Notes: generated from the sequence alone by a model not told the origin. Numbered from the stretch's first letter, positions 8,515-17,724 are shown. The stretch is 64,000 nt of DNA from CAVPEW01 sp963703565 (GCA_963703565.1 CAVPEW010000041.1:3627-67626), one strand, 5' to 3'. Program-made: numbers and translations.

Positions 8515-10490
8515 GCGTGTGGATCGGCCAGGTTCGACTCGATGAGCCAGTCCAGAGCCCTCACGGTCATGGCCGCCACCTGGACCCGCCGGAGCTGGCC
8601 GGCGGGCTGGTAGTAGCCCTGGGACACGCCGGTCACGATCCCGCCGGCGGCCAGGCGGTTGATGGCGCCCTCGTGCACCGAGGACTCGTCGTCGACGAAG
8701 GGGTCCGTCACGTTGGCCGGTGGGCCCAGGCCGGAGTGGTCCAGCGCCCGGGACACCATTGTGGCTCCCTGGGCCCGGGTCACGGTCAGGCCGGGCTCGA
8801 ACCGGCGTGGGGCTGTGCCGGTGACGACCCCGACCGCCGCGAGCTGGTTGATCGCGTGCTCGTGCACCGAGCCGTCGTCGTCGTCGAACGCGTCCGGTGG
8901 CGCGTCGGGCAGCTGGGCCCCCGCAGCGGCGATCTCGCGAGCCACGAAGCTGGCGAGCTGCGCCCGCGACACGACGCCGGCCGGCGAGAAGGTGCCGGGT
9001 CCGGTGCCGAAGGTGATGGCCCACCAGGTGGCGCAGTCCGCGTAGGTGGCCGCGCCGGTGCCGGCCTCGACGTCGGTGTATCCAGCGGAGGGGACCTGCC
9101 CCTGCGGGCACGAGCTGCCGATCAGGCGGGGCGCCACCGGTGGCGGCAGCGACGCGGCGCCGTCGAGCAGGTCGAACCAGTCCGAGCGCAGCCCGAACGT
9201 CGAGCGCAGGCCGTTGCCGGTCACCTCGACGGTCTTGTCGGTGCCCGTCAGGCGCAGCTTCTGCACGCGCCCGCCCATGTCGCCGTACCCGTTGCGCTCG
9301 GTCACCCGGGCGTCGACCAGGGTTCCCAGGCCGTAGCGGGACTCGATGTCGGCCCGAACGATCGTGGTCGACCAGTCGTGGTAGCTGTTGAGCGCTACGG
9401 CGTCGCCCTCGTCGGGCACGGCCGGGAACGTGCCGCCGGCCGTGTAGCCGCCGGTGGACGAGGAGAACTCGGTGCGGGCCACGGTGGTGCCGAATGCGCG
9501 GACCTCGCCCGCGGTGGCCGAGGTGGCGGCGTTGCTGTTGGGGTGCTCGGCGAGGGCGCCGGCGTAGACCTGGCAGGACGTGGTGTCGCAGGTGGTCGCG
9601 GCGGCGTTCAGGTCGCTGTGGTAGTCGCCCCAGCGGGCGTCGCCTGCGGCGGCGTAGCTGCGGGCGGCCACGGCCTGGGACTCCAGCGCGGCCATCCCCC
9701 GTCCGCCTTCGGCATCGCCCCACCAGGCCGGCATCTCGGCTGGGACCACGCCCCGCACGTAGTCCTCCAGCGAGACCCAGTTCACCGTCTGGGCCACCCC
9801 GAGGTTGGTGCCGCCGCTGGCCTGTCGTACCGCGACGAGGGCGCCGCGGTACCGAGGTCCGCCGGGCGCCGTGCAGTTGCGCAGCAGCGTCGAGTCGGCG
9901 GTGACGTTCGGCGCGGCCACCCAGACCGGGCCGTCGACCACCGTGGCGGGTCCCCAGGCCTGGGGAGTGCACGACTCGGCGAACTGCACGTCGAATCGAC
10001 CATCGACACGCTGGGTGACCCGCGCCCCGCCGTGCACGGTGGGCTCGGTGACGCCGAGCACGTCGACGCCGCCGGGGGCGTCGGCCACGAGCGGCTTGGT
10101 CCTGTTGGCGGCTATCAGCACCGAGAGCGTCGACGGCGACAGGGTGAGAGACGTGGTTCCGCCGTAGTAGTGGGCCAGGATCTGGTCCGAGCTCCACGGC
10201 CCGCCCGAGCGTCCCGTCGCGTACCCGAAGGCCCCGTACTGGCCCATGCCCCTGCCGTGCCCCCAACCGTGGCCGACGACCTGGAGCTCGTCGGGCAGGG
10301 TGGTCGCCCCGGTGACCACCACCCCGGCGGAGCTCGCGGCCCCGGCTGGGGCCACCGGGCCCCATGCCAGCGTGGCGGCGCCGAGGGCGACCAGGGCCGT
10401 CACGGCCACCGCGATCCGCAGGGCGACGACGCGGGTGCGCGGGGCTACGGCTGGTCCGCCACCGGGTCGGGTGCTCGGCTGGCGCGGCAT
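8511..10490 (-). CDS. SpoIID/LytB-domain secreted protein with SLH-like repeats
   Basis: ATG 10490 is preceded by a strong AGGAGG-type ribosome site. The 659-residue protein has an N-terminal signal/anchor (about 22-50), then GHGWGHGRGMGQYGAFG near 73-87 and the SpoIID core YVRGVVPAEMPAWWG with ALESQAVAARSYA, where the Glu of PAEMP matches the catalytic acid of SpoIID lytic transglycosylases. The C-terminal 200 residues hold SLH-like repeats including AFDDDDGSVHEHAINQL and PFVDDESSVHEGAINRL. The predicted role is remodelling of denuded peptidoglycan or amidase enhancement at the cell surface. It shares repeat type and orientation with the M23 and metzincin genes on either side. Its stop overlaps the next start. 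Confidence 0.88.
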   Translation of the reverse strand: MPRQPSTRPGGGPAVAPRTRVVALRIAVAVTALVALGAATLAWGPVAPAGAASSAGVVVTGATTLPDELQVVGHGWGHGRGMGQYGAFGYATGRSGGPWSSDQILAHYYGGTTSLTLSPSTLSVLIAANRTKPLVADAPGGVDVLGVTEPTVHGGARVTQRVDGRFDVQFAESCTPQAWGPATVVDGPVWVAAPNVTADSTLLRNCTAPGGPRYRGALVAVRQASGGTNLGVAQTVNWVSLEDYVRGVVPAEMPAWWGDAEGGRGMAALESQAVAARSYAAAGDARWGDYHSDLNAAATTCDTTSCQVYAGALAEHPNSNAATSATAGEVRAFGTTVARTEFSSSTGGYTAGGTFPAVPDEGDAVALNSYHDWSTTIVRADIESRYGLGTLVDARVTERNGYGDMGGRVQKLRLTGTDKTVEVTGNGLRSTFGLRSDWFDLLDGAASLPPPVAPRLIGSSCPQGQVPSAGYTDVEAGTGAATYADCATWWAITFGTGPGTFSPAGVVSRAQLASFVAREIAAAGAQLPDAPPDAFDDDDGSVHEHAINQLAAVGVVTGTAPRRFEPGLTVTRAQGATMVSRALDHSGLGPPANVTDPFVDDESSVHEGAINRLAAGGIVTGVSQGYYQPAGQLRRVQVAAMTVRALDWLIESNLADPHA

Positions 10491-10549
10491 GGCTCCTCCT
10501 GGTCCGGGCGATGGTAGCGAGAGCGGTGCAGGAGCCTCGGGCGCGGCGC

Positions 10550-11996
10550 TCACCCGCCGAGCGTCGTGGCGGTGGCGGCGGGGGAGCGCTCCGCCACCAC
10601 GGCGCGCACCACGAAGGCTGCTGCCGCGGCCCTCGCCAGCGGGGACGTCGGCGAGAAGGTGGACGAGCTGGTGCCGGTGACCACCCCGTTCCACCACACC
10701 CACAGCACGTCGGCGCAGTACGGGCTCGTGGCTGCCAGGTCGCTGAAGCCGCAGCGGCCCCCTGCTGTCAGGTCCTCGACGACGTCGGGTGGCGGGTCCT
10801 GCCCGACGGCGGCCAGGAAGCGGTGCGCCAACCGTGCCATGGCCTGCCGCGTGATCCGCTCGGACGGGTGGTACGTCCCGTCGGGGTAGCCGCCGACCAC
10901 CCCGTGGGCGGCCAGCCACTCCACGGCCCGGTAGTGGGGATCGTCGGGCGCCACGTCGCGAAACGTCTGCGACGGCGGCGCCCACGAGCCGCTCAGCCCG
11001 CGATCGACGCGCGCCAGCATCGAGGCGGCCTGGGCGCGCGTCGCGGCCCGCGACGGGGCGAACGTGCCGTCGGGGTAGCCGGCCACGAACCCGTGGTCGG
11101 AACCGAGGCGGACGGCGTCGCACAAGGGGTGGTCGTCGGCGAGGTCGACGAACGGGCTCGGGCAGCGTGGGGCCAGGTAGGCGAGGCCGTTGCGGTCACC
11201 GGCGCGGTAGTCGACCAGGCTCGGCTCCGCCGAGGGGAACATCAGCTGGAGCTTCGCCCCCGTAGAGGCGCTGGTCGTGGGCCAGGCCGAGCGCGTGGCC
11301 CAGCTCGTGGCGCACCGTGCCACCGAGCAGCGCCGGGTCGCCGAGCACCGCGGGAGACAACCACACCATCCCGGCGTCCGGTGCGACCGGGTCCTCGATG
11401 GAGAACGGTCCACCGCAGCCTATGAGCTCGTCGTCGAGGGTCCCGCAGGGGCTCGTGGTGGACACCGTGATCCAGATCTCGCCGGGGATGTCGGGGGCGA
11501 GCCGGATCGGGTCGGCGGTGGTGAAGGCCCGAGAGCCCGTCGTGAACGACCAACCCGTCGCGCCGGACAGCTCCGGGGCGACCGTGGCGATCAGGTCCTC
11601 GAGGTCGCCGATCGCTTCGGACGCCGTGCCCGAGTCGACGCTGCGAAGGACGTAGGTCCCGTGGTTGCGGACCACCCCGGTGATGACCGTGAAGCCCTCC
11701 GGGCCGTCGAGGACATCGATCGGGCCCACGGTGAGGGACTGGGCCGCTGTGGCCGCTTGGAGCAGCAGCGGGTCCGGGCGAGCCGCGCCCACCACCACGT
11801 CGGGGCCGGCTGCCACCCAACGCGGCCCAGCCGGGGAGCGGGCCACGGGTGGCCACCCCGATGCGCCGGCACGGGTGCCGTCCCCGGCGAGGACCACCGT
11901 CGCAAGGACCAGCGCGCCGAGCACGGCCGTGCGCAGCGCGCGCCCCGGGACACGGGTCGTGCCGCCTGCGGCGGCCGGTGCAGGCGGGGCTCTCAT
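10550..11996 (-). pseudogene. Secreted metzincin-like zinc protease with SLH-like repeats, frameshifted
   Basis: The 5' part (ATG 11996) encodes a signal peptide and a protease domain ending in the zinc site HELGHALGLAHD. The frame then drifts into a meaningless tail that stops at 11196. The continuation is in another frame: LQLMFPS (the metzincin Met-turn) and DYRAGDRNGLAYL, then three SLH-like repeats such as FRDVAPDDPHYRAVEWL and DGTYHPSERITRQAMARL, ending at 10550. Removing one base at 11251-11257 (GAGCTTC to GAGCTC) joins both parts into about 481 codons with the HExxHxxGxxH and Met-turn at normal spacing. Either a sequence error or a recent inactivation. A near-consensus -10 (TAGACC) precedes the start by 7 nt. 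Confidence 0.8.
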
Positions 11997-12020
11997 CGCC
12001 GGAGGTCTAGCCGTCGGCCC

Positions 12021-12052
12021 GGAGCGCCGGAGCGCCGGAGCGCCGGAGCGCC
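12021..12052. repeat. Four tandem 8-bp repeats (GGAGCGCC) between divergent genes
   Basis: Perfect GGAGCGCC units start at 12021, 12029, 12037 and 12045, in the 95-bp gap between the protease gene (minus) and the UPF0104 gene (plus). A perfect short-unit repeat in a promoter gap can change copy number by slippage. Confidence 0.85.
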
Positions 12053-12091
12053 GACGTGACGGCGCGCGCCCCGGGCGACGAGGATGCCGGC

Positions 12092-13063
12092 GTGGCCAGC
12101 GCCGAGTCGCCCTCCGGGGCCGGCACCCGCCGTCGGTCGGCCGTCACAGCGGTCGGCGCCTCTCTGGCTGTGGTCGCGGTGGGGCTCGTGGCGCGCACCA
12201 TCTGGCGCGACCGTGACGAGCTGGGCGACGCGCTGGCCGATGCGGGGCCCGGATGGCTGGTGCTGGCCGGAGCAGGTGCCGCCGCGGCCATGGCGCTCAT
12301 CGCCCTCGGATGGCGCGCCACCCTGCGCCTGCTGGGTGGTTCGCTCGACCGCCCCGAGACGCTGGCTCGCTACTTCGTCGGTGAGCTCGGCAAGTACGTG
12401 CCCGGCGGGGTGTGGGCCGTGATGGGCAGGGCCGAGATGGCGACCGCCGGGGGGGTGGGGCGCCTCCAGGCGTATTCGAGCGTGGCGCTGTCGCTGGCGT
12501 CGATGTACCTCGCCGCCGGCCTCGTGGTGCTCGCCGGCGTGCCGCTGGTGGCATCGGGTTCCGCGGTCTCGTACCTGTGGGTGCTCGTCGTGCTGCCCCT
12601 CGGCGTGCTCGGCCTGCACCCCGCTGTCGGCGAGCGGGGCCTGGCCCTGGCGCGGCGGATGACAGGGCGCACGATCGAGGTGCGAGTCCCTACCTGGTCG
12701 GAGTCGGCCCGCCTCGTCGCCCGCTACGTGCCGGTGTGGCTGGTGGTCGGAGCGTCCACCTGGGCGGTGGCCCGCTCGCTCGACCCCGCCGCCCCCCTCG
12801 CCGAGGTGGTCGTGGCCGCGGTGCTGTCGTGGATCGTCGGCTTCGTGCTGGTGCCGGTGCCGGGCGGGGTCGGTGTGCGCGAAGCGGTCTTCGTCGCCGC
12901 GGCGACCTCGCTCGAGCCCGCCGTCGCCGCTGGCGTCGCCCTGGCGGCCCGCGTGCTGTTCGTGGTCGTCGACGTGGGCGGAGCCGGGCTGGGCTGGTGG
13001 TGGCTGCGCCGCAACGACGATCGGACCCGAGCCCACGTCAGCCGACGACCCGGGCCTGGGTGA
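12092..13063 (+). CDS. Lysylphosphatidylglycerol-synthase TM-region (UPF0104) membrane protein, second copy
   Basis: The 323-residue protein (from GTG 12092) has about eight membrane segments and the motifs GKYVPGGVWAVMGR near 103 and VPGGVGVREAVF near 269, which match the family signatures also seen in the paralogue at 7603-8514. GTG 12092 is preceded by GAGGAT at 6 nt, which works either as a ribosome site or as a near-match to the -10 pattern used elsewhere; GTG 12056 is an alternative start. It may move lipids or lipid-linked sugars across the membrane; the substrate is unknown. The 3' end overlaps the convergent CAP/FG-GAP gene by 26 bp. Confidence 0.8.
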   Translation: MASAESPSGAGTRRRSAVTAVGASLAVVAVGLVARTIWRDRDELGDALADAGPGWLVLAGAGAAAAMALIALGWRATLRLLGGSLDRPETLARYFVGELGKYVPGGVWAVMGRAEMATAGGVGRLQAYSSVALSLASMYLAAGLVVLAGVPLVASGSAVSYLWVLVVLPLGVLGLHPAVGERGLALARRMTGRTIEVRVPTWSESARLVARYVPVWLVVGASTWAVARSLDPAAPLAEVVVAAVLSWIVGFVLVPVPGGVGVREAVFVAAATSLEPAVAAGVALAARVLFVVVDVGGAGLGWWWLRRNDDRTRAHVSRRPGPG

Positions 13064-14457
13064 GGGATCGGTCAGGCTCGCTCCACCAGATCGGGTCGCC
13101 CTGCGCCGACGAGGGCGTGAACCAGAGCACGTCGTCGAACCCGTTGCGGTCGAAGTCAGCGGCGGAGGGCAGGTAGGTGCCGTTCACCTGACGCTCGGCG
13201 AAGGTGCGCTCGCCGCGACGCGTCGACATGAGCCAGACCGGATCGGCTGCACCTCCGGGCGCGTACCAGAACAGGTCGGTCGTCCCGTTGCCGTCGAGGT
13301 CGGCGCCGAAGGGGCGGTAGGTGCCGTTGACCACCAGTGGGGTGACCTCGAAGGCTCCCCGGGCGGCTCCGAACGCGAGCCGGTCCGCGGCGGCGCCGGG
13401 GCCGTACCACGCGACGTCCCCGCGCCCGTCGCCGTCGAAGTCGCCCGCCACTGGTAGGTAGGTGCCGTCGACGCGCACCGGCACGCTGGCGAAGCCGGCC
13501 GGCCCGCCATACCAGACGCGGTCGCCGGCGGTGCCGGGGCCGTACCAGAGCACGTCGTCGAAGCCGTCGCCGTCGAAGTCACCGGGGACCGGCTGGTAGG
13601 TGCCGCTGACGGTCACGACGGAGTTCTGCCATCCGAGCCCGTTCCAGTCCCAGCGGCGGTCCGCGGCCGCTCCCGGGCCGTACCAGATGATCTCGGTGCG
13701 CCCGTCGCCGTCGAGGTCGCCCGCGACCGGCACGTACCGACCGTCGACCCGGGCGACGCCCCGCACGAAGCGCCCGTCGGGCCGTCCCCACCAGACCTCG
13801 TCTGTGGCCGAACCCGGGCCGTAGACGAACGCGTCCTCGGTTCCGTCGCCGTCGAAGTCCCCGGTGAGCGTGCTGGTGACGACCGCCGGGCTGAAGGCGG
13901 CCACGGGTGCTGCCCCGGCAGCGGCGGACTCGAGCCCTGTGATGCCCAAGATGGCCGGTCCGGCCAGGAACCGCAGCGTGACCCACATCCGTCCCGAGCG
14001 GACCTCGACGCCCACCCCGACCCGGTTCACCGCCCTGTCCACGATGTTGGCACGATGGTCGGGCGACGCCATGAAGGCGTCGTGCACGGCGCCGATTCCG
14101 GCGCCCACACCCACGTTCTCGGAGACCTTGGTCCACGCCGGCTCGACCCAGCCCGCTACCTGTGCCAGAGCGGGGTCGTGCGATATCCCGCCCTGGTCGG
14201 CCATGGTCGTCGACCAACCGCGGGCGGTGGCGGCCAAGAGGCCGTCGGACACCACCGGGGCCAGCCCGGCGGACACGCGGGCCCGGTTGAGCGCTCCGAG
14301 CGCCTCGAGCTTCCGGCGAGCTGAGCGTCCACGCCGCGGCGGTGCTCGCTCCCGTGCTCGCCGCCGCCGGTCGCAGGCCGGGCAGGCCCGTCGTCGACGC
14401 GCACGCGATCGTCACGACGAGAGCCAGTCGGCGAGCCCGTTGCCATCTCGGTGTCAT
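13038..14457 (-). pseudogene. Secreted CAP-domain protein with FG-GAP/VCBS repeats, frameshifted
   Basis: From ATG 14457 a signal peptide is read (RRLALVVTIACASTTG...AAAS), then the frame is lost near 14310. The next frame begins with LEALGALNRARVSAGLAP, the usual opening of a CAP (SCP/PR-1) domain, continues with GGISHDPALAQ, VSENVGVG and SPDHRANI, and then has six FG-GAP-type repeats of about 44 residues with calcium-loop motifs (DFDGDGTED, DLDGDGRTE, DFDGDGFDD, DFDGDGRGD, DLDGNGTTD, DFDRNGFDD). Deleting one base in GAGCTTC (14307-14313) restores ...SPELEALGALN..., exactly what the family expects, giving about 472 codons. A surface or secreted adhesion/binding protein is likely. Confidence 0.8.
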
Positions 14458-14509
14458 GGGGGGTTGTTCGGCGGCGTCCCGGATGACCTTGAGCGCCGGC
14501 GGCGACCGG

Positions 14510-14515
14510 TACCAT
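14510..14515 (+). promoter_or_regulatory. -10 hexamer TACCAT of a leaderless promoter
   Basis: TACCAT followed by CG, 9 nt before GTG 14525 of the GT2 gene. Supports that start over in-frame upstream codons. Confidence 0.5.
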
Positions 14516-14524
14516 CGGTGCCCG

Positions 14525-15535
14525 GTGCCCGGGGCCGGAACGCTCATCATCCAGATCCCGTGCTTCGACGAGGAGGACCAGCTCCCGGTCACCCTGGCCG
14601 CGCTGCCGCGTCACCTCGAGGGCTTCGATCGGGTGGAGTGGCTCGTCGTCGACGACGGTTCGACGGACCGCACCGTCGAGGTGGCCCGCGAGCACGGGGT
14701 GCAGCACATCGTGCGCCTCCGGTCGAACCAGGGCCTGGCCCACGCGTTCCAGGCCGGGTTGGATGCTGCGCTGAAGCTGGGCGCCGACGTGGTGGTCAAC
14801 ACCGACGCCGACAACCAGTACCAGGCGGGCGACATCGGCGATCTGGTCGCCCCGATCCTGGCCGGTCAGGCCGACGTGGTCGTCGGCGAGCGCGACATCG
14901 CCGGCACGACCCACTTCTCGCCGGCCAAGAAGCGCCTCCAGCGCCTCGGCAGCGCGATCGTGCGCCGGGCCTCTGGGACAGAGGTGCCCGATGCAACCTC
15001 GGGGTTCCGCGCCTACAGCCGTGACGCCGCCCTGAGCCTCACGGTCGTGTCGACCTTCACCTACACCCTCGAATCGCTGATACAGGCTGGCAAGGGCCGC
15101 CTCGCCGTCGCGAGCGTGCCTGTCGGCACCAACCCGGAGCTGCGCGGGTCCAGGCTCTTCGCCTCGACGGGCGCCTACGTGCGGCGCAACGCGCTGGCCG
15201 TGTTCCGCATCTACGCCAGCTACGAGCCCCTGCGGGTCTTCTCGGTCCTGGCCGGCCTGCTGGGGCTGGCAGCGGTGGCGGCGTGGACGCCGTTCCTTTG
15301 GAGCTGGATCGTCGACGGGCAGCGTTCCGGCCACGTCCAGTCGGTGGTGTTGGGCGGTGTGCTGGCCAGCGCGGCGGTGCAGGCGCTCGCTCTGGGCGTG
15401 CTCGCAGACCTGATCGCCGCCCACCGCCAGGTGTCCCAACGAACCCTGGAGAGGGTGCGCCGCCTGGAGCTCGCTGCGGGTGTCGAGCCGAGCGGGTACG
15501 TGGCCGCCGCGAGTGCGGCCGACCCCTCCCACTAG
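14525..15535 (+). CDS. Family 2 glycosyltransferase with C-terminal membrane helices
   Basis: From GTG 14525 the 336-residue protein starts directly with a GT-A domain: TLIIQIPCFDEEDQLP near residue 6, VDDGSTDRT near 41, NTDADNQY near 95. The segment TSGFRAYSRDAALSL is typical of DPM1/GtrB-like enzymes that recognise polyprenyl phosphate. Two hydrophobic stretches at about 240-262 and 275-297 follow, then a charged tail. The upstream extension of the open frame has no start supported by context, whereas a -10 hexamer sits 9 nt before this GTG. It precedes wzm; its TAG stop is part of the wzm -10 hexamer. It probably initiates or extends a lipid-linked glycan exported by Wzm/Wzt. Confidence 0.88.
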   Translation: MPGAGTLIIQIPCFDEEDQLPVTLAALPRHLEGFDRVEWLVVDDGSTDRTVEVAREHGVQHIVRLRSNQGLAHAFQAGLDAALKLGADVVVNTDADNQYQAGDIGDLVAPILAGQADVVVGERDIAGTTHFSPAKKRLQRLGSAIVRRASGTEVPDATSGFRAYSRDAALSLTVVSTFTYTLESLIQAGKGRLAVASVPVGTNPELRGSRLFASTGAYVRRNALAVFRIYASYEPLRVFSVLAGLLGLAAVAAWTPFLWSWIVDGQRSGHVQSVVLGGVLASAAVQALALGVLADLIAAHRQVSQRTLERVRRLELAAGVEPSGYVAAASAADPSH

Positions 15536-15538
15536 GAT
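15533..15538 (+). promoter_or_regulatory. -10 hexamer TAGGAT for wzm, overlapping the preceding stop codon
   Basis: TAGGAT contains the TAG stop of the GT2 gene and lies 10 nt before ATG 15549. Confidence 0.45.
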
Positions 15539-15548
15539 CGCTGGGGCC

Positions 15549-16481
15549 ATGGCACCGCAACTCACCGGCGTCGCCGGCCCGGCGCGTCCCGAGGGCTCGC
15601 AGCCGCCGCGAACCCGCGAGATGCGCGGCGAGCTGCGCGAGGTGTCGAGGCGGCCCGGCCCCGTGCGCCAGGTGGTGCAGGTCTGGCAGCACCGCGAGCT
15701 GCTCGTGAACCTCGTCCGCAAGGACCTGCGGATCCGCTACAAGAGCAGCCTGCTCGGCTTCCTGTGGACCCTGCTCAACCCGGCGCTCTACCTGGTCGTG
15801 TTCTCGTTGGTCTTCCAGGAGATCCTGCGGACCAAGGTGCCCTACTACGCCGTGTTCCTGCTGTCGGGCCTGCTGGTCTGGAACCTGTTCGCCAACTCGG
15901 TGTCGGGAGCGACGACCTCGATCGTGGGCAACGCCGGGCTGGTCCAGAAGGTCTGGTTCCCTCGCCAGATCCTGCCGGTGGCGGCGGTGGGCGCGGCGCT
16001 GGTGCACTTCGTGTTCCAGCTCGTGGTCCTGGTGGCGGCCCTGGTGGTGTTCACCAAGGCACCGGCCTGGGACTACCTGCCCCTGGTGGTCCCGGCGCTC
16101 GTCGTGCTGTTGGTGCTGGCGCTGGGGATCGGGATGGCCCTGGGGGCGATCAACGTCTACCTGCGCGACACCCAGCACCTGCTCGAGCTGGTCCTGCTGG
16201 CGTGGTTCTGGCTCTCGGCGATCGTGTACCCCTACCGAGACGTGGCCGACCGCCTCGGCGAGCGGTCCGGCCTGATGCTCCTGAACCCGGTCATCTCGCT
16301 GGTGCTGGTGTTCCAGCGGGCGATCTACAACCCTCCCACGGCCGAGGGCGTGCTGCCCGACGCGGGTCACCTGTGGTACCTGCGAAACCTCGCCCTCGTC
16401 GGCGCGGGCGCGACGGCCGTGCTCTTCGTAGGCCTGCGCATCTTCGCCCGGCTCGAGGACGACTTCGCCGAGGAGATCTGA
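15549..16481 (+). CDS. wzm: Polysaccharide ABC transporter permease (Wzm family)
   Basis: The 310-residue protein has a hydrophilic N-terminus, then the ABC-2 type polysaccharide/polyol-phosphate permease signature: LVNLVRKDLRIRYKSSLLGF near 51-70, LWTLLNPALYLVVFSLVFQ, and about six membrane helices. The LGFLWTLLNP motif and the LxxWFWLSAIVYPY stretch are characteristic of Wzm/TagG permeases. It forms the membrane channel of a homodimeric exporter for lipid-linked polysaccharide, with Wzt 4 nt downstream as ATPase. ATG 15549 fits the -10 hexamer spacing. In this context it is the export route for the glycan made by the surrounding glycosyltransferases. Confidence 0.93.
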   Translation: MAPQLTGVAGPARPEGSQPPRTREMRGELREVSRRPGPVRQVVQVWQHRELLVNLVRKDLRIRYKSSLLGFLWTLLNPALYLVVFSLVFQEILRTKVPYYAVFLLSGLLVWNLFANSVSGATTSIVGNAGLVQKVWFPRQILPVAAVGAALVHFVFQLVVLVAALVVFTKAPAWDYLPLVVPALVVLLVLALGIGMALGAINVYLRDTQHLLELVLLAWFWLSAIVYPYRDVADRLGERSGLMLLNPVISLVLVFQRAIYNPPTAEGVLPDAGHLWYLRNLALVGAGATAVLFVGLRIFARLEDDFAEEI

Positions 16482-16485
16482 GCCC

Positions 16486-17724
16486 GTGACCACCACCGTC
16501 GTCGTGGAGGATGTCTCCAAGCGCTTCCGGCTGTACCAGTCCAAGCCGCAGTCGCTCAAGGAACGGGTCATATCGTTCGGCCGGGCGCCCGCCGAGGAGT
16601 TCTGGGCCCTGCGCGACGTGAGCCTCGAGGTGTCCCAGGGCGAGACGTTCGGCCTGCTGGGCCACAACGGCTCGGGCAAGTCGACTCTGCTCAAGTGCAT
16701 CGCCGGCACGCTGCGCCCCACCCGGGGCCGGGTCGCCCTCCGAGGGCGGGTCGCGGCGCTGCTCGAGCTCGGCGCCGGGTTCCACCCCGAGCTGACCGGC
16801 CGGGAGAACGTGTACCTGAACGGCTCGATCCTCGGGTTCTCCGAACGCCAGATCGACGGGATCTTCGACGAGATCGTCGAGTTCGCCGAGATCGAGCCGT
16901 TCATCGACCAGCAGGTCAAGCACTACTCGTCGGGCATGTACGCCCGCCTCGGCTTCGCGGTGGCCATCAACGTCGACCCCGATGTCCTGCTCGTCGACGA
17001 GGTGCTCTCGGTCGGCGACGAGTCCTTCCAGCGCAAGTGCATCGACCGCATCAAGAGCTTCCAACGCGAGGGGCGCACGATCGTGCTGGTGACCCACGCC
17101 GCCGACCAGGTCCGTGTGCTGTGCGACCGTGCCGCGGTGCTCGACCGGGGCCGCCTCATCGTCGACGGCGCCCCGAACGACGCGGTGCGCGCCTTTCGCG
17201 AGGCGCTCGCCGAACGAGGCATCGAGGTGGCCGAGCACTATGCCGGCCGGCACGAGCCCGGCCTGCGTGGGGGGCGCCACCTGACCGGGGACGTGCGCTT
17301 CACCTCGGTCCGCCTCGAGTGCCCCCAGGGCCGGAGCCACCTGCGCACCGGAGACGGCATCGTCGCGCGGATCGGCTACGAGGCGCGCCGGGCCGTGCCG
17401 GACTGCATCTTTGCTCTCGAGCTCCACGACCAGGACGGGATGCGCCTGCTGGGCACCAACACCGAGCACCTGGGGCTCGCGCTGGGAGTGCCCGCCGGTC
17501 CCGGTGAGATCGTGTTCACCATCGGCTCGGTGCCCCTGCTCGACGGGATGTACGCGTTCAGCTTCGGCATCCACGACACCCAGGGCATCGAGTTCGACCA
17601 CCGCGACCAGCTCGACAAGGTGGCGGTCGAGAGCTCCGGCCGGCTGGCCGGGCGGGTGGCGTTCCCGATCGCAGTGGAGCACAACCCGCACGGAGCAGCC
17701 CGCGTGGACCGCGCCGCTGGTTGA
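16486..17724 (+). CDS. wzt: Polysaccharide ABC transporter ATP-binding protein (Wzt) with carbohydrate-binding C-terminal domain
   Basis: GTG 16486 follows wzm by 4 nt. Of 412 residues, 1-245 form the ATPase: Walker A GHNGSGKST near 59, the TagH/Wzt-specific LLELGAGFHPELTGRENVYLNG, signature HYSSGMYARLGF near 146, Walker B DVLLVDEVLSVGD near 165 and the switch His (VTHA). Residues 270-405 form a Wzt C-terminal-type beta-sandwich (VRFTSVRLE, IGYEARRAVPDCIFALELHDQDG, SFGIHDTQ). In E. coli O9a and similar systems this extra domain recognises the capped non-reducing end of the finished glycan before export; here that suggests a chain-end modification is made by a nearby enzyme. Confidence 0.93.
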   Translation: MTTTVVVEDVSKRFRLYQSKPQSLKERVISFGRAPAEEFWALRDVSLEVSQGETFGLLGHNGSGKSTLLKCIAGTLRPTRGRVALRGRVAALLELGAGFHPELTGRENVYLNGSILGFSERQIDGIFDEIVEFAEIEPFIDQQVKHYSSGMYARLGFAVAINVDPDVLLVDEVLSVGDESFQRKCIDRIKSFQREGRTIVLVTHAADQVRVLCDRAAVLDRGRLIVDGAPNDAVRAFREALAERGIEVAEHYAGRHEPGLRGGRHLTGDVRFTSVRLECPQGRSHLRTGDGIVARIGYEARRAVPDCIFALELHDQDGMRLLGTNTEHLGLALGVPAGPGEIVFTIGSVPLLDGMYAFSFGIHDTQGIEFDHRDQLDKVAVESSGRLAGRVAFPIAVEHNPHGAARVDRAAG

